This document shows positions 51,699 through 60,139 of a stretch of DNA of 64,000 nucleotides, piece after piece; position 1 is the stretch's first letter; every line of letters starts with the position of its first letter. Under the pieces are notes generated by a model. The model was given only the letters and a program-made list of their open reading frames with translations. It had not been told where the DNA came from and did no database searches. The translations under genes and the position numbers were made by a program. The stretch spans positions 1 through 64,000 of the forward strand of contig NZ_JBNAGH010000006.1 in assembly GCF_049801095.1 (NCBI RefSeq), given 5' to 3'. This DNA comes from Dinoroseobacter sp049801095 (GTDB lineage: Bacteria; Pseudomonadota; Alphaproteobacteria; Rhodobacterales; Rhodobacteraceae).

Positions 51699-53183
51699 AT
51701 GGTTGAGCTTCTGCCCCAGGCCTTCGCCCTGCTTTTGTCGCCACAAGGGCTCCTCGTGCTGAGCCTCGGCACCATGCTGGGGATCATTCTTGGCGCCCTT
51801 CCGGGGATCGGCTCGACCGTGGCCGTGGCGATGATCCTGCCTTTCACCCTGACCATGGATCAGGCCCCGGCGATCCTACTGTTGCTGGCGATCTATGCGG
51901 GTTCAGTCTATGGCGGCTCGATCTCGGCCATCCTGATCAACACACCCGGGACACCGCAATCGGCAGCGACCTGCCTTGACGGGTTCCCCATGGCCCAGCG
52001 CGGCGAGGCCGGAAAGGCCCTTGGTTGGGCGACCATCGCCTCGGTCACCGGTGGCCTTGTATCGGCCATCGTTCTCATCTTCGCGGCACCTCAACTGGCC
52101 GCCTTTGCCCTGAATTTCGGACCGATCGAGACCTTTGCCCTCATCCTGCTGGGCCTGACGTGCATTGTCTCGGTTTCCGAAGGCAGCCTTGTGAAGGGCC
52201 TTATGGCGGGGATGTTGGGGATCTTTCTGTCGACGGTTGGCGGCGATCCGATCACGGGCGAGGCGCGCTTTACCTTCGGGCAGTTCCAGCTCATCGCAGG
52301 GTTCAACCTGCTGGCGGTGGTGATCGGGGTCTTTGCCCTGTCGGAAGTGCTGATCCGCGCCAGCTCCGGGCCGGACCCGGCGGGGATGCTGGTGGACTTC
52401 AAGGGGATCGTTCTGCCCAAGCTCGCGGAATGGAAGGGTCGAATCCGAGGCCTCGTGAAATCCGTGGCCATCGGCAATGGCGTGGGCATCCTGCCCGGCA
52501 CGGGTGCTGCGACCGCCGCCTTCATCTCCTATGCCGAAGCGCGCCGCTCCGCCCCCACCAAGGACAATTTCGGCAAGGGGGAACCTGATGGCCTGATCGC
52601 CTCGGAATCCGCCAATAACGCGGTAACTGGCGGCGCGCTGGTACCGACCATGGCGCTCGGCATTCCCGGGGATGCGATCACGGCGGTGATGCTCGCGACC
52701 CTGACCCTGCATGGGGTGACGCCGGGCATCAGGCTGATGGAAGACAACCCGGTCCTCATGGCCTCGATCTTTGCCGGGTTCTTCGTGATCAACCTGATGC
52801 TGCTGCCGCTGGGCATGATGGTGTCGAAGATGGCCGCGCCGCTCCTGCGGATGCGCGAGGCCTATATGCTGATCGTGATCACGCTGCTCTGCACCGTGGG
52901 CGTCTTCTTCGTGCGCGGGAACCCGTTTGACCTGCTGGTGATGGCCGGGGCCGGGATCCTTGGCTTCATCCTGCGGCGGCAAGGCTACCCGATGGCGCCG
53001 CTGGTGATCGGCATGGTGCTGGGCCCGACGCTGGAGCTCAGCCTGCGGCAGGGGCTGATCATCACCGACGGCAATTTCGGGGCCTTCTTCACAGGCCACC
53101 CGATCGCGCTCGGCCTGACCATTGCGGCGGCGGGCATGCTCAGCCTGCCCCTGATCCGCGCGCTGCGGACTCGAAAGGACTAG
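51699..53183 (+). CDS. tctA: Tripartite tricarboxylate transporter large membrane subunit
   Basis: A 494-residue, about 12-helix membrane protein of the TctA family. The conserved first repeat is LGALPGIGSTVAVAMILPFT; ILINTPGTPQSAATCLDG and GNGVGILPGTGAATAAFISY are the substrate and Na+-related loops. It is the transport core with TctB and TctC. It is followed 3 bp later by the dehydrogenase gene, so uptake and first oxidation are co-expressed. Confidence 0.94.
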   Translation: MVELLPQAFALLLSPQGLLVLSLGTMLGIILGALPGIGSTVAVAMILPFTLTMDQAPAILLLLAIYAGSVYGGSISAILINTPGTPQSAATCLDGFPMAQRGEAGKALGWATIASVTGGLVSAIVLIFAAPQLAAFALNFGPIETFALILLGLTCIVSVSEGSLVKGLMAGMLGIFLSTVGGDPITGEARFTFGQFQLIAGFNLLAVVIGVFALSEVLIRASSGPDPAGMLVDFKGIVLPKLAEWKGRIRGLVKSVAIGNGVGILPGTGAATAAFISYAEARRSAPTKDNFGKGEPDGLIASESANNAVTGGALVPTMALGIPGDAITAVMLATLTLHGVTPGIRLMEDNPVLMASIFAGFFVINLMLLPLGMMVSKMAAPLLRMREAYMLIVITLLCTVGVFFVRGNPFDLLVMAGAGILGFILRRQGYPMAPLVIGMVLGPTLELSLRQGLIITDGNFGAFFTGHPIALGLTIAAAGMLSLPLIRALRTRKD

Positions 53184-53186
53184 GAT

Positions 53187-54071
53187 ATGACGGAAACGAT
53201 GGCTCTGATCGGGTTGGGCTCCATGGGCTATGGAATGGCGCAATCCCTGCTGCGGGCCGGGCACGCGGTCTTTGGCGCGGATATCGCGCCCGAGCCCATG
53301 TCCCGGTTTCAGGCCGAAGGCGGGCTGGCCGCGCGTCCCGAGGCCATCGACACGCTGGTCATCGCGGTTCTGAACGCAGCCCAGACCGAAGCCGTATTGT
53401 TTGGCGAAGATGGTTGGGCCCCGCGCCTGCGCAAGGGCGGCACGGTCATTGCCTGCGCGACGGTCCCGCCGAGTTTTGCCCGGGCGATGGCCGCGCGCTG
53501 TGCAGAGGCTGGCCTCCACTATCTCGATGCCCCGATCTCGGGCGGGGCGGCCAAGGCCGCACAAGGGGCGCTCAGCATCATGGCGTCCGGCTCCGCCGAG
53601 GCGTTCACTGGCGCGGGCCCGGCGCTGGAGGCGATGGCGGAGACGGTGTTCGGCCTCGGGCCAGAGCCGGGCGCGGGCTCCGCCATGAAGGCGATCAACC
53701 AGATGCTCGCCGGGACCCATATCGCCGCCATGGCCGAAGCGGTGACCTTTGGCATGACCCAGGGCGTAGACCCGGCCAAAACGGTCGAGGTGATCTCGAA
53801 ATGCGCAGGCTCCTCCTGGATGTTCGAGAATCGCGGGCCGCATATCGTCGACGGCGACTACACACCGCGCAGCTCGGTCAATATCTGGCCCAAGGATCTG
53901 GGCATCGTCCTCGACATCGCGGCGGAGGCAAAATTCTCGGCCCCCCTGGCGGCAGCGGCCTTGCAGCAATTCATGGCGGCGGCGGGCTCCGGGCTTGGAT
54001 CCGAGGATGATGCGGCTGTGGCCAAGGTCTATGCCCGTAATGCGGGATTAACACTTCCGGGTGACACGTAA
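53187..54071 (+). CDS. NAD(P)-dependent beta-hydroxyacid dehydrogenase (3-HIBADH/LtnD family)
   Basis: A 294-residue 6-phosphogluconate-dehydrogenase-fold enzyme. NAD loop LIGLGSMGYGMAQSLLRAGH, substrate motif DAPISGGAAKAAQGALSIM, catalytic lysine block AMKAINQMLAGTHIAAMAEA. Relatives oxidise 3-hydroxyisobutyrate, tartronate or L-threonate. As the last gene of the tct operon it probably oxidises the imported hydroxycarboxylate, with L-threonate or a related sugar acid as plausible substrates. Confidence 0.87.
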   Translation: MTETMALIGLGSMGYGMAQSLLRAGHAVFGADIAPEPMSRFQAEGGLAARPEAIDTLVIAVLNAAQTEAVLFGEDGWAPRLRKGGTVIACATVPPSFARAMAARCAEAGLHYLDAPISGGAAKAAQGALSIMASGSAEAFTGAGPALEAMAETVFGLGPEPGAGSAMKAINQMLAGTHIAAMAEAVTFGMTQGVDPAKTVEVISKCAGSSWMFENRGPHIVDGDYTPRSSVNIWPKDLGIVLDIAAEAKFSAPLAAAALQQFMAAAGSGLGSEDDAAVAKVYARNAGLTLPGDT

Positions 54072-54158
54072 TCCTGACAATTTTACCCGGATGCATTGCC
54101 AAACAGGTCGATTTCCGATAAATCTACTCGGGAATAGATTCGACAGAAGACCGTCGCA

Positions 54159-54575
54159 ATGCCCCTGCACGCTGTGCCTCTTTCCTCCGACCTCCGTCCC
54201 GCCAAGGCGCCTGAGCGACCAGTTGCGTCGCTGTCGAAGAGGAGCCAAGCGCACCTCACCGCTCTGCGGGAGGCTGCGCGCACCACACGGTTCCGGCCCT
54301 ATCGCTCGCTGGAGCAGACCTGCCTTCTGGACCGACACCGGGCGCATCCGTTCGAAAGCCTCACCGCCTGTCTGCCCGAAGCCATCGACCGGCGTCTGAC
54401 CATCTACCGAGTCGGAGAGGATAGTCTGTCCTTCGACGAGGCCTGGATCCTGGCCATGCTGGACCGGATCGATGCAACCGATTGGGATAGTTTGCACTTT
54501 TTGATCGCGCGACGCGTGTGCCGACCCGCCCGTGTCGCGGTGCGCATGCTGCTTGGTGCTTGCCAAGACTTATAA
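54159..54575 (+). CDS. Hypothetical protein
   Basis: A 138-residue basic protein I do not recognise. N-terminus is Pro/Ser/Arg-rich and probably disordered. The C-terminal 60 residues look folded and helical (SLSFDEAWILAMLDRIDATDWDSLHFLIAR, quoted partly: FDEAWILAMLDRIDATDWDS), with several Trp and Asp. It lies between the tct operon and dps in an AT-richer stretch. The alternative minus-strand frame (54048-54566) has poorer composition. No neighbour suggests a role. Confidence 0.5.
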   Translation: MPLHAVPLSSDLRPAKAPERPVASLSKRSQAHLTALREAARTTRFRPYRSLEQTCLLDRHRAHPFESLTACLPEAIDRRLTIYRVGEDSLSFDEAWILAMLDRIDATDWDSLHFLIARRVCRPARVAVRMLLGACQDL

Positions 54576-54644
54576 CAAGTCTAGGTTTGGGTGACAGCCA
54601 GCCCGACGCCAGCCAAAAATCATACATACTTTACGGAGGGTAGC

Positions 54645-55115
54645 ATGACCCAAACCGCCGCCGCCTTGTCACAGGACGCGCAAACGGCGATTGCAGACGC
54701 GTTGAATCAGTCCGTTGCTGAGACCGCTGTCACCACGATGCTCGCGCAAAACTTCCACTGGAACGTGACCGGCATGGCATTTGGCCCGCTCCACGCTCTG
54801 TTTCAGGAAATCTATGAAGACCACTTTCAGGCCCAGGATGATCTGGCCGAGCGGATCAAGGCGCTGGATGCCCATGCCGAAGGCACGCTCGCGGGCATGA
54901 TCGCGCGCTCGAAAGTCGCCGAGAATGACGGCCATGGGGATGCAACATCCATGATCGCGGCGATGCAAGCTGCGCAGGAGACCCTGGCCGCGACCCTGGC
55001 GGGCTGCGGAGAGTTGGCCGCCGAGCATGGCGATACCCTGACCGAGGATCTCTGCATCGCGCGCGGTCAGACCCATGAAAAATTTGCCTGGTTCCTGCGC
55101 TCGCACCTGCGCTGA
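54645..55115 (+). CDS. dps: Dps-family ferritin-like DNA-binding protein
   Basis: A 156-residue protein. The intersubunit ferroxidase site is NFHWNVTGMAFGPLHALFQE (His), then IYEDHFQAQDDLAERI (Asp and Glu). Dps forms a 12-mer that oxidises iron with peroxide and protects DNA. GGAGGG lies 7 bp before ATG 54645, and the earlier in-frame ATG 54591 is rejected. It converges with a small DUF1289 gene. HemP on the same minus strand makes this a small iron/stress corner. Confidence 0.9.
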   Translation: MTQTAAALSQDAQTAIADALNQSVAETAVTTMLAQNFHWNVTGMAFGPLHALFQEIYEDHFQAQDDLAERIKALDAHAEGTLAGMIARSKVAENDGHGDATSMIAAMQAAQETLAATLAGCGELAAEHGDTLTEDLCIARGQTHEKFAWFLRSHLR

Positions 55116-55142
55116 ACCCTTACGATCTGGCGCGACGGGGCC

Positions 55143-55400
55143 TCAGGCTGCGTCGCGCACGGCCTGCACAGGCTTGGCCTTCTTCTTCAGACATTTCCGC
55201 ATATAGACCGGCGCCCAATGCTTGTATTTTCCGAGCATTTTCTGCTGCTGGACCAGCATGGCCACGAACGCCTCCCGGTGACTGTCCTTCTTGAGGCTCT
55301 TGAACAGCGACTTCTGAGCCTTCGTCATGGAACAGCCGATGCAATGGCCTTGCCGCTTGAACTTGCAGACATCAATGCAGGGGCTGGGGGTCTTGGCCAT
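55143..55400 (-). CDS. DUF1289 small cysteine protein
   Basis: An 85-residue basic protein with the DUF1289 cysteine pattern: SPCIDVCKFKRQGHCIGCSM, four Cys that probably bind Fe-S or zinc. The C-terminal half is Lys-rich. Function unknown. It is 8 bp downstream of HemP on the same strand and may be co-transcribed. A perfect 8-bp inverted repeat (55130-55137 with 55151-55158) overlaps its end and faces dps. Confidence 0.82.
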   Translation of the reverse strand: MAKTPSPCIDVCKFKRQGHCIGCSMTKAQKSLFKSLKKDSHREAFVAMLVQQQKMLGKYKHWAPVYMRKCLKKKAKPVQAVRDAA

Positions 55401-55408
55401 ATCCGCTC

Positions 55409-55570
55409 CTATTTCGTGAGGATGAGCTTGCCGTTGCGTGTGATGCGAAGAGTGTAGATCTGCTCATCAAGGCGCAGGTAAGCGCGCAAATCGTCGCCCA
55501 GCATCTTTCGAACATCTATTTCCGGGATCCGGACGGGTCCTTCCGCGATTGTCGTCATCTCGATTTTCAT
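55409..55570 (-). CDS. hemP: Hemin uptake protein HemP
   Basis: A 53-residue protein whose last part is the HemP signature: IYTLRITRNGKLILTK. HemP-type small proteins are tied to haem or iron uptake. The frame runs back to TTG 55633, but that TTGACT is also a good -35 element, so ATG 55570 is preferred; either start is possible. It precedes DUF1289. No haem transporter genes are in this window. Confidence 0.78.
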   Translation of the reverse strand: MKIEMTTIAEGPVRIPEIDVRKMLGDDLRAYLRLDEQIYTLRITRNGKLILTK

Positions 55571-55698
55571 GCCGGGGCTCTTGGGTTTGGAGGTGTTGGA
55601 CTCAAAGTTGACAGCTTTAGTCGGGAAAGTCAATTCCGAGTCTTTTACTCAGTTGTCTCGAGCATGGTTTTGCGCAGAGCGCCGGGCTAGGCTGCACC

Positions 55699-56277
55699 AT
55701 GCTCCGGATCCTGCTCTGTCTTGCCCTGCTCGCCCCGCTGCCCGGCTTGGCCGCCACCTATGAAGAAGCCCGCGCGAAACGTCCGGATCTGTTTGATCCA
55801 GAGACCGGATACCGGATCGGGCGGCAGCGCGCGCCGACGCCGACGGATATCCCGCCGCCTGCGGTGCTGGTGGACACGGAAACCGCCGCTGCGCTGATCG
55901 AGGCAGGCGCGCTGGTGCTCGATGTGTTCGGCGCGGCCCAGTCGCGATTCGATGAGCTGGACGGCACATGGCTCGTGTCAAAAGAACGGCTCAGCTTGCC
56001 CGGCGCGCTCTGGCTGCCGGAAACCGGGCGCGGACGGCTGAGCCCGACCATGCAGACCTATCTGGAAAGCAATCTCGCCGCCGCGACCGAGGGGAACCTC
56101 GCGCAGCCGATCGTGGTCTTCTGCATTGCCGATTGCTGGATGAGCTGGAACGCGGCGCAGCGGATCTCGGATCTGGGCTATAGCGCGGTCTATTGGTTCC
56201 GGTTGGGCACCGATGGTTGGCTGGATGAGGAACGGGTCCTTGTGCCCGCCACCCCGGTGCCCGTGAATGTGGACTGA
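55699..56277 (+). CDS. Quinoprotein-associated CXXCW-type rhodanese-like protein
   Basis: A 192-residue exported protein (signal LRILLCLALLAPLPGLAAT). The rhodanese-like active-site region FCIADCWMSWNAAQRISDLG and the VYWFRLGTDGW ending match the family described as PQQ-dependent catabolism-associated (TIGR03865 type). It is divergent from, and probably works with, the zinc hydrolase and SoxYZ-like carrier next to it, in the periplasmic maturation or electron relay of a quinoprotein alcohol dehydrogenase. Confidence 0.82.
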   Translation: MLRILLCLALLAPLPGLAATYEEARAKRPDLFDPETGYRIGRQRAPTPTDIPPPAVLVDTETAAALIEAGALVLDVFGAAQSRFDELDGTWLVSKERLSLPGALWLPETGRGRLSPTMQTYLESNLAAATEGNLAQPIVVFCIADCWMSWNAAQRISDLGYSAVYWFRLGTDGWLDEERVLVPATPVPVNVD

Positions 56278-56295
56278 TGCGGGACGCGCCCGCGC

Positions 56296-57237
56296 CTAGT
56301 TGGCACGGGGCATCACCTCCCGCTCGATCTGCGGATAGAGGTGAGAGACCGAGCGGTAGAACTCCTCCGGTTCCGAGCCGAGCCGGGCGAACTCCGCTGG
56401 CAGTTCCAGATCCATCACCTCGATCATATCGAGACCCGAGGCGGCAGCACCGCGGAACGTCTCCTCGAGCCAGCGCAGATAGGCGCGGGTCTGGGGGATC
56501 GCCGCGCCGGAGCGGTCAAGCGGCCCGTGGCCAGGCAGAACGGCCTCCGGGCGGAGCGCTTCCAACGCATCGAGGGAGGCATGCCAATCGGGCAATGCAG
56601 CCGAAGGCGTGGTCGCGGCGCGCTCGTAAAACACCAGATCGCCAGTGATCAGGATCCCGGTCTCGCGATCCAGCAGCGCGAGATCGGCTGCGGTGTGCCC
56701 CGAGAGCGGCAGCGCCTCGAACACGCGCCCATCGATGGTGATGTCTCCGCCTGCGATCACATTGCGCGGCATGACCGGCTCGGTCCCGCGCATCCAGTCG
56801 CCGAGGATCCGGTACATATTGTCCGCAAAGGCATCGGCATTCTCATTGGCCTGCTGGATCGTCTCGCCCAGCGCATGGATCGGCTTGTCGGCGAAGACCT
56901 GATTGCCAAAGAAATGATCCGGATGGTGATGGGTGTTCACCACCGCCGAGACCCCGCGCAGATCGAGCCCGTCCGCCAGCGCCTTGAGCGCCTCGCCATA
57001 ACGCAGGCTCGCCCCGGTATCGACCACGATCAGGCCGCTCTGCCCCTGCAACAGCGCGCAGTTCACGATCGCCCCGCCATTCTGCATGGTGAAGTAATCG
57101 GTGCTGCCCTCGATCATCCAGACCCCCTTCGCCACCGGCTGGGGGCGCAGGTCATAGCTCAGGCGGCTGGCGGCGCGCGCAGGGCGCACCAGGGCCGCCG
57201 AGGCCAGAAGGCCCAGGCTCGTCCGTCTCGTGATCAT
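56296..57237 (-). CDS. Quinoprotein relay metallo-beta-lactamase-fold hydrolase
   Basis: A 313-residue protein with an RR-containing signal (MITRRTSLGLLASAALVRPA), suggesting Tat export. The zinc site is THHHPDHFFGN, with further ligands SGHTAAD and LPGHGPLD. It matches the quinoprotein relay system zinc metallohydrolase group (related to SoxH) found beside PQQ-dependent dehydrogenases. Its start touches the SoxYZ-like stop (1-base overlap), so both are one operon. Biochemical role unproved. Confidence 0.84.
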   Translation of the reverse strand: MITRRTSLGLLASAALVRPARAASRLSYDLRPQPVAKGVWMIEGSTDYFTMQNGGAIVNCALLQGQSGLIVVDTGASLRYGEALKALADGLDLRGVSAVVNTHHHPDHFFGNQVFADKPIHALGETIQQANENADAFADNMYRILGDWMRGTEPVMPRNVIAGGDITIDGRVFEALPLSGHTAADLALLDRETGILITGDLVFYERAATTPSAALPDWHASLDALEALRPEAVLPGHGPLDRSGAAIPQTRAYLRWLEETFRGAAASGLDMIEVMDLELPAEFARLGSEPEEFYRSVSHLYPQIEREVMPRAN

Positions 57238-58019
57238 CAGTGGGTCTCGGATGCCGTGAGCAGGCCTTCGATCTCGTTCCCGTTGTTGTCACGCCCATCC
57301 ACATGGAGCGCAGCGGGCATGGTCGCGGGATCGAAATAGAGGGTGAAGGCCGGATCCTCGTTCACGGGCTCCTTCAGCTCCAGATGGGCAAGCGTCTCGC
57401 CCGCATCGTTCTGGATGTTGAGCTTTTCGATGATGAAGACCGGGATATCGCCAGCAAGGCCCGTATCCATCGGGTGATCCACCACCATGCGGGCACGGCC
57501 CGAGGCGGGCCAGATCTGGCCATGGATCTCGCCCAGCTTGTCGTACCAATCCGCATTGGCATAGGCCGCCGCCGGCGCGGTGCAGCCCCCGCCCGCCGCA
57601 TCGATATAGGTCGAGCCCACATGCCAGGCGCCATCCGCCGTGCGCACCGAGGCGCGGATCGCCGTCGCCTGGTCGATCTTGAACCGCAGGGAAATCTTGG
57701 CCTCTGCCTCGCCGGGGTAATAGGTCAGGATATGGGGGATCGGGCCGTAATCGGCAGAGATCACGATCTCCTCCACATCTTCAAAGGCGGTCGCATCCAC
57801 CAGAAGGGGCACATTCACCGTATCCTCGGCCTCTGCCGGGCCACGCACGATCACCCTGTCATCGAAAGAGATCACCGCCGGATCGCCCAGCAGGTTCTCC
57901 TGATGATAGTCCCACATGCCCGATTTCATCGGATCCTCGAGCGGCGTCTGGGACGCGGCGAAGGCGGTCGTGGTACTCAGAAAAACGGCTGTCATGGTCA
58001 GCGCGGTGATACGTGTCAT
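57237..58019 (-). CDS. Quinoprotein-associated SoxYZ-like carrier protein
   Basis: A 260-residue exported protein (signal LTMTAVFLSTTTAFAAS). The N-terminal half resembles SoxY, ending GGCTAP with the carrier Cys; the C-terminal half resembles SoxZ (KLNIQNDAGETLAHLELKEP). Such fused carriers accompany quinoprotein dehydrogenases (TIGR04557 type). The frame open to 58166 is ignored because ATG 58019 begins the signal peptide. It is the first gene of the pair with the zinc hydrolase, divergent from the AcoR-like regulator. Confidence 0.84.
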   Translation of the reverse strand: MTRITALTMTAVFLSTTTAFAASQTPLEDPMKSGMWDYHQENLLGDPAVISFDDRVIVRGPAEAEDTVNVPLLVDATAFEDVEEIVISADYGPIPHILTYYPGEAEAKISLRFKIDQATAIRASVRTADGAWHVGSTYIDAAGGGCTAPAAAYANADWYDKLGEIHGQIWPASGRARMVVDHPMDTGLAGDIPVFIIEKLNIQNDAGETLAHLELKEPVNEDPAFTLYFDPATMPAALHVDGRDNNGNEIEGLLTASETH

Positions 58020-58240
58020 AGGCTCTCCTCCCAGATCGTCCGGCATCGGAGCGCCTCTCGCGCGCCCCGGGGCTGCGCGACCGTAGCAAGAAAAGTGCCG
58101 TCTCGCTACGCGCCGAAGGTCGGAGTTCACCACCTCGTGAGGCGCCCGGCCCGAGGGCCAATCCACCCGCCACCAAAGCAGTGTCGCCTTGAAGACCCGG
58201 TTTTGCTAGGCTGGGGCGGGATTGGCGAGGGGAGGACGCC

Positions 58241-59989
58241 ATGAGCGATCTGGCACATGTCACGGAGATTGACCGTGTCGTCAGCGGCAAGGCCACCGGC
58301 ACAGGGCGGGATGCGATCGTCACCGAAAGCTGGCGGCGCTGCGTGGATACCTATGGCCTGAACCCCACGAGCGGGGACGCGCCGCACATCGTTACCGACA
58401 CGCAGTTGCGCGCCCACCGCGAGCAATCCGAACGGCTGATCGCCGTGGCGCGGTCGGGGTTGCAGGGGCTGTTTCGGCAGGTGGCCGGACAGAATTACGT
58501 GCTCCTTCTGGCCGATGCGCAGGGGGTTTGCGTCGATTTCTTCGGCGATCCAAGGTTCGAGGACGAGCTGCGGCGCGCCGGGCTCTATCTCGGCTCCGAC
58601 TGGTCCGAGGATCTGGCCGGGACCTGCGGCGTCGGCTCCTGCATCGTGACAGGCGAGGCGGTTACGATCCATCAGGACGACCATTTCGGCCTTGCGCATA
58701 TCCCGCTCTCCTGCACGGCGGCGCCGATCTATGACAGTCTGGGGCAGCTCTCTGCGGTGCTCGACATCTCGCTCCTGCGCTCCCCGGGACCGAAATCGAG
58801 CCAGAACCTCGCCATGAGCCTCGTGAAGGCTTCGGCCCGGCGGGTGGAGATGGCGAACCTGATGACCACGGCGCGACGCGACTGGGTGCTGCGCTTCTCG
58901 ACCTCGCCCGAGTTTCTCGAAGTGGACCCCGAGGCTGCCGTCGCGCTGGACGGGTCCGGGCGGATCATCGGCATGACCCATGCGGCCCAGACCGTGCTGG
59001 GGGAGGAGGATCCCGCGACCCTGATCGGGGCGCGGATCGATACGGTGATGGAGATGTCCATCGACGATCTGCCGGACCTGATGCGCGGACGGCCCACGGA
59101 GGACCGGGTGCTGCGCCTGCGCGACGGGCGCGGCGTGTTCGGCCATGCCATCGCCCCGCAAGCCCCGCGAAGCTCGCGCCCCGCCGCCCCGGCAGCGGCT
59201 TTGCCCGGCCCGCTCGACAGTTTCGCGGGCCCCGACCCCGTGCTCTCACCACTGTTGCGCAAGCTGGCGCAGCTCGCCCCAACCCAGGTGCCCTTGCTGC
59301 TGGAGGGCGAGACCGGCACCGGAAAGGAACGGCTCGCCCGGGCGATCCATCTCTGCGGCCCTCCGGGGGAGGGGTTTTCGGTCCTGCGCTGCGCCGGGCT
59401 TGTGGAGGCGAAACTGCCGGACACCGCCCAAGGCACACTGTTCCTCAAGGGCGTTGCGGATCTCGACACGGCGGGGCAAGCGGCAGTGCTGAGCCTGATC
59501 GAGGCGCGCTCGGATCTGCGGGTGATCGCGGCGAGCACCGGGGATCTGGCGGATGCCGTCCGCGCGGGCCAGTTCCGCGCGGATCTGTATTTCCGCCTTG
59601 CCGGGCACCGGGTCGAAATCCCGCCCCTGCGCCTGCGCCATGATCTGGATTGGCTGATCACACGGCTGATGCGGCGCCATTGCGCGCAGGATCTGAGCCT
59701 TTCGCCCGCCGCCAAGGCCGAGCTGACCGCCCGCCCCTGGCCCGGCAATATCCGCGAGCTTCAGGCCGCGCTCGATGTGGCCGCCGCTGTCACCGAGGGG
59801 CAGGTGATCGACCTGCCGGACCTGCCCGCGCCGGGGCTCATGGGCCGCGACGAGACGCCGGAGGAGGACCTCCAGAGCCTGCTCGATGCCTGCAACTGGA
59901 ACATGTCCAAGGCAGCACGGCGGCTGGGAGTGAACCGCTCCACCGTTTTGCGGCGGGTGCGCAAAGCAGGGCTGACACCGCCCTCGTGA
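58241..59989 (+). CDS. AcoR/AAA-type regulator with degenerate sigma54 domain
   Basis: A 582-residue regulator. Residues about 60-205 are a GAF sensor domain (GSDWSEDLAGTCGVGSCIV). A PAS-like middle (VALDGSGRIIGMTHAAQ) follows. The AAA+ domain keeps Walker A GETGTGKE (356-362) but runs straight from RCAGLVEAKLP to GTLFLKGVADL: the L1 loop GAFTGA is absent and the Walker B acids (normally LFLDE) are replaced by LFLKG. R-finger-like AGQFRADLYFRL remains. The C-terminal Fis HTH is intact (AARRLGVNRSTVLRRVRK). It is divergent from the quinoprotein genes and probably regulates them, with no sigma54 use expected. Confidence 0.85.
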   Translation: MSDLAHVTEIDRVVSGKATGTGRDAIVTESWRRCVDTYGLNPTSGDAPHIVTDTQLRAHREQSERLIAVARSGLQGLFRQVAGQNYVLLLADAQGVCVDFFGDPRFEDELRRAGLYLGSDWSEDLAGTCGVGSCIVTGEAVTIHQDDHFGLAHIPLSCTAAPIYDSLGQLSAVLDISLLRSPGPKSSQNLAMSLVKASARRVEMANLMTTARRDWVLRFSTSPEFLEVDPEAAVALDGSGRIIGMTHAAQTVLGEEDPATLIGARIDTVMEMSIDDLPDLMRGRPTEDRVLRLRDGRGVFGHAIAPQAPRSSRPAAPAAALPGPLDSFAGPDPVLSPLLRKLAQLAPTQVPLLLEGETGTGKERLARAIHLCGPPGEGFSVLRCAGLVEAKLPDTAQGTLFLKGVADLDTAGQAAVLSLIEARSDLRVIAASTGDLADAVRAGQFRADLYFRLAGHRVEIPPLRLRHDLDWLITRLMRRHCAQDLSLSPAAKAELTARPWPGNIRELQAALDVAAAVTEGQVIDLPDLPAPGLMGRDETPEEDLQSLLDACNWNMSKAARRLGVNRSTVLRRVRKAGLTPPS

Positions 59990-60139
59990 CGCCCCGCGCC
60001 CCCTGTTGCGCGGTGTTGCGCGCGCAACGGCACCGCGCCCGTCTTATGGTTTTTTACGCAGATCTCCGGCCCGGACGTAGCCCTGGGCCGTATTTCTCGG
60101 GCAGGCTTGCCCCCGACAGCGCACAATCGGGAGGACGTG

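Noticed and set aside
51903..53969. 688-residue open frame on the minus strand across tctA and the dehydrogenase
   Set aside because: It is opposite two well-supported genes, low complexity (His, Arg, Gln, Asp) and without a ribosome site or fold.
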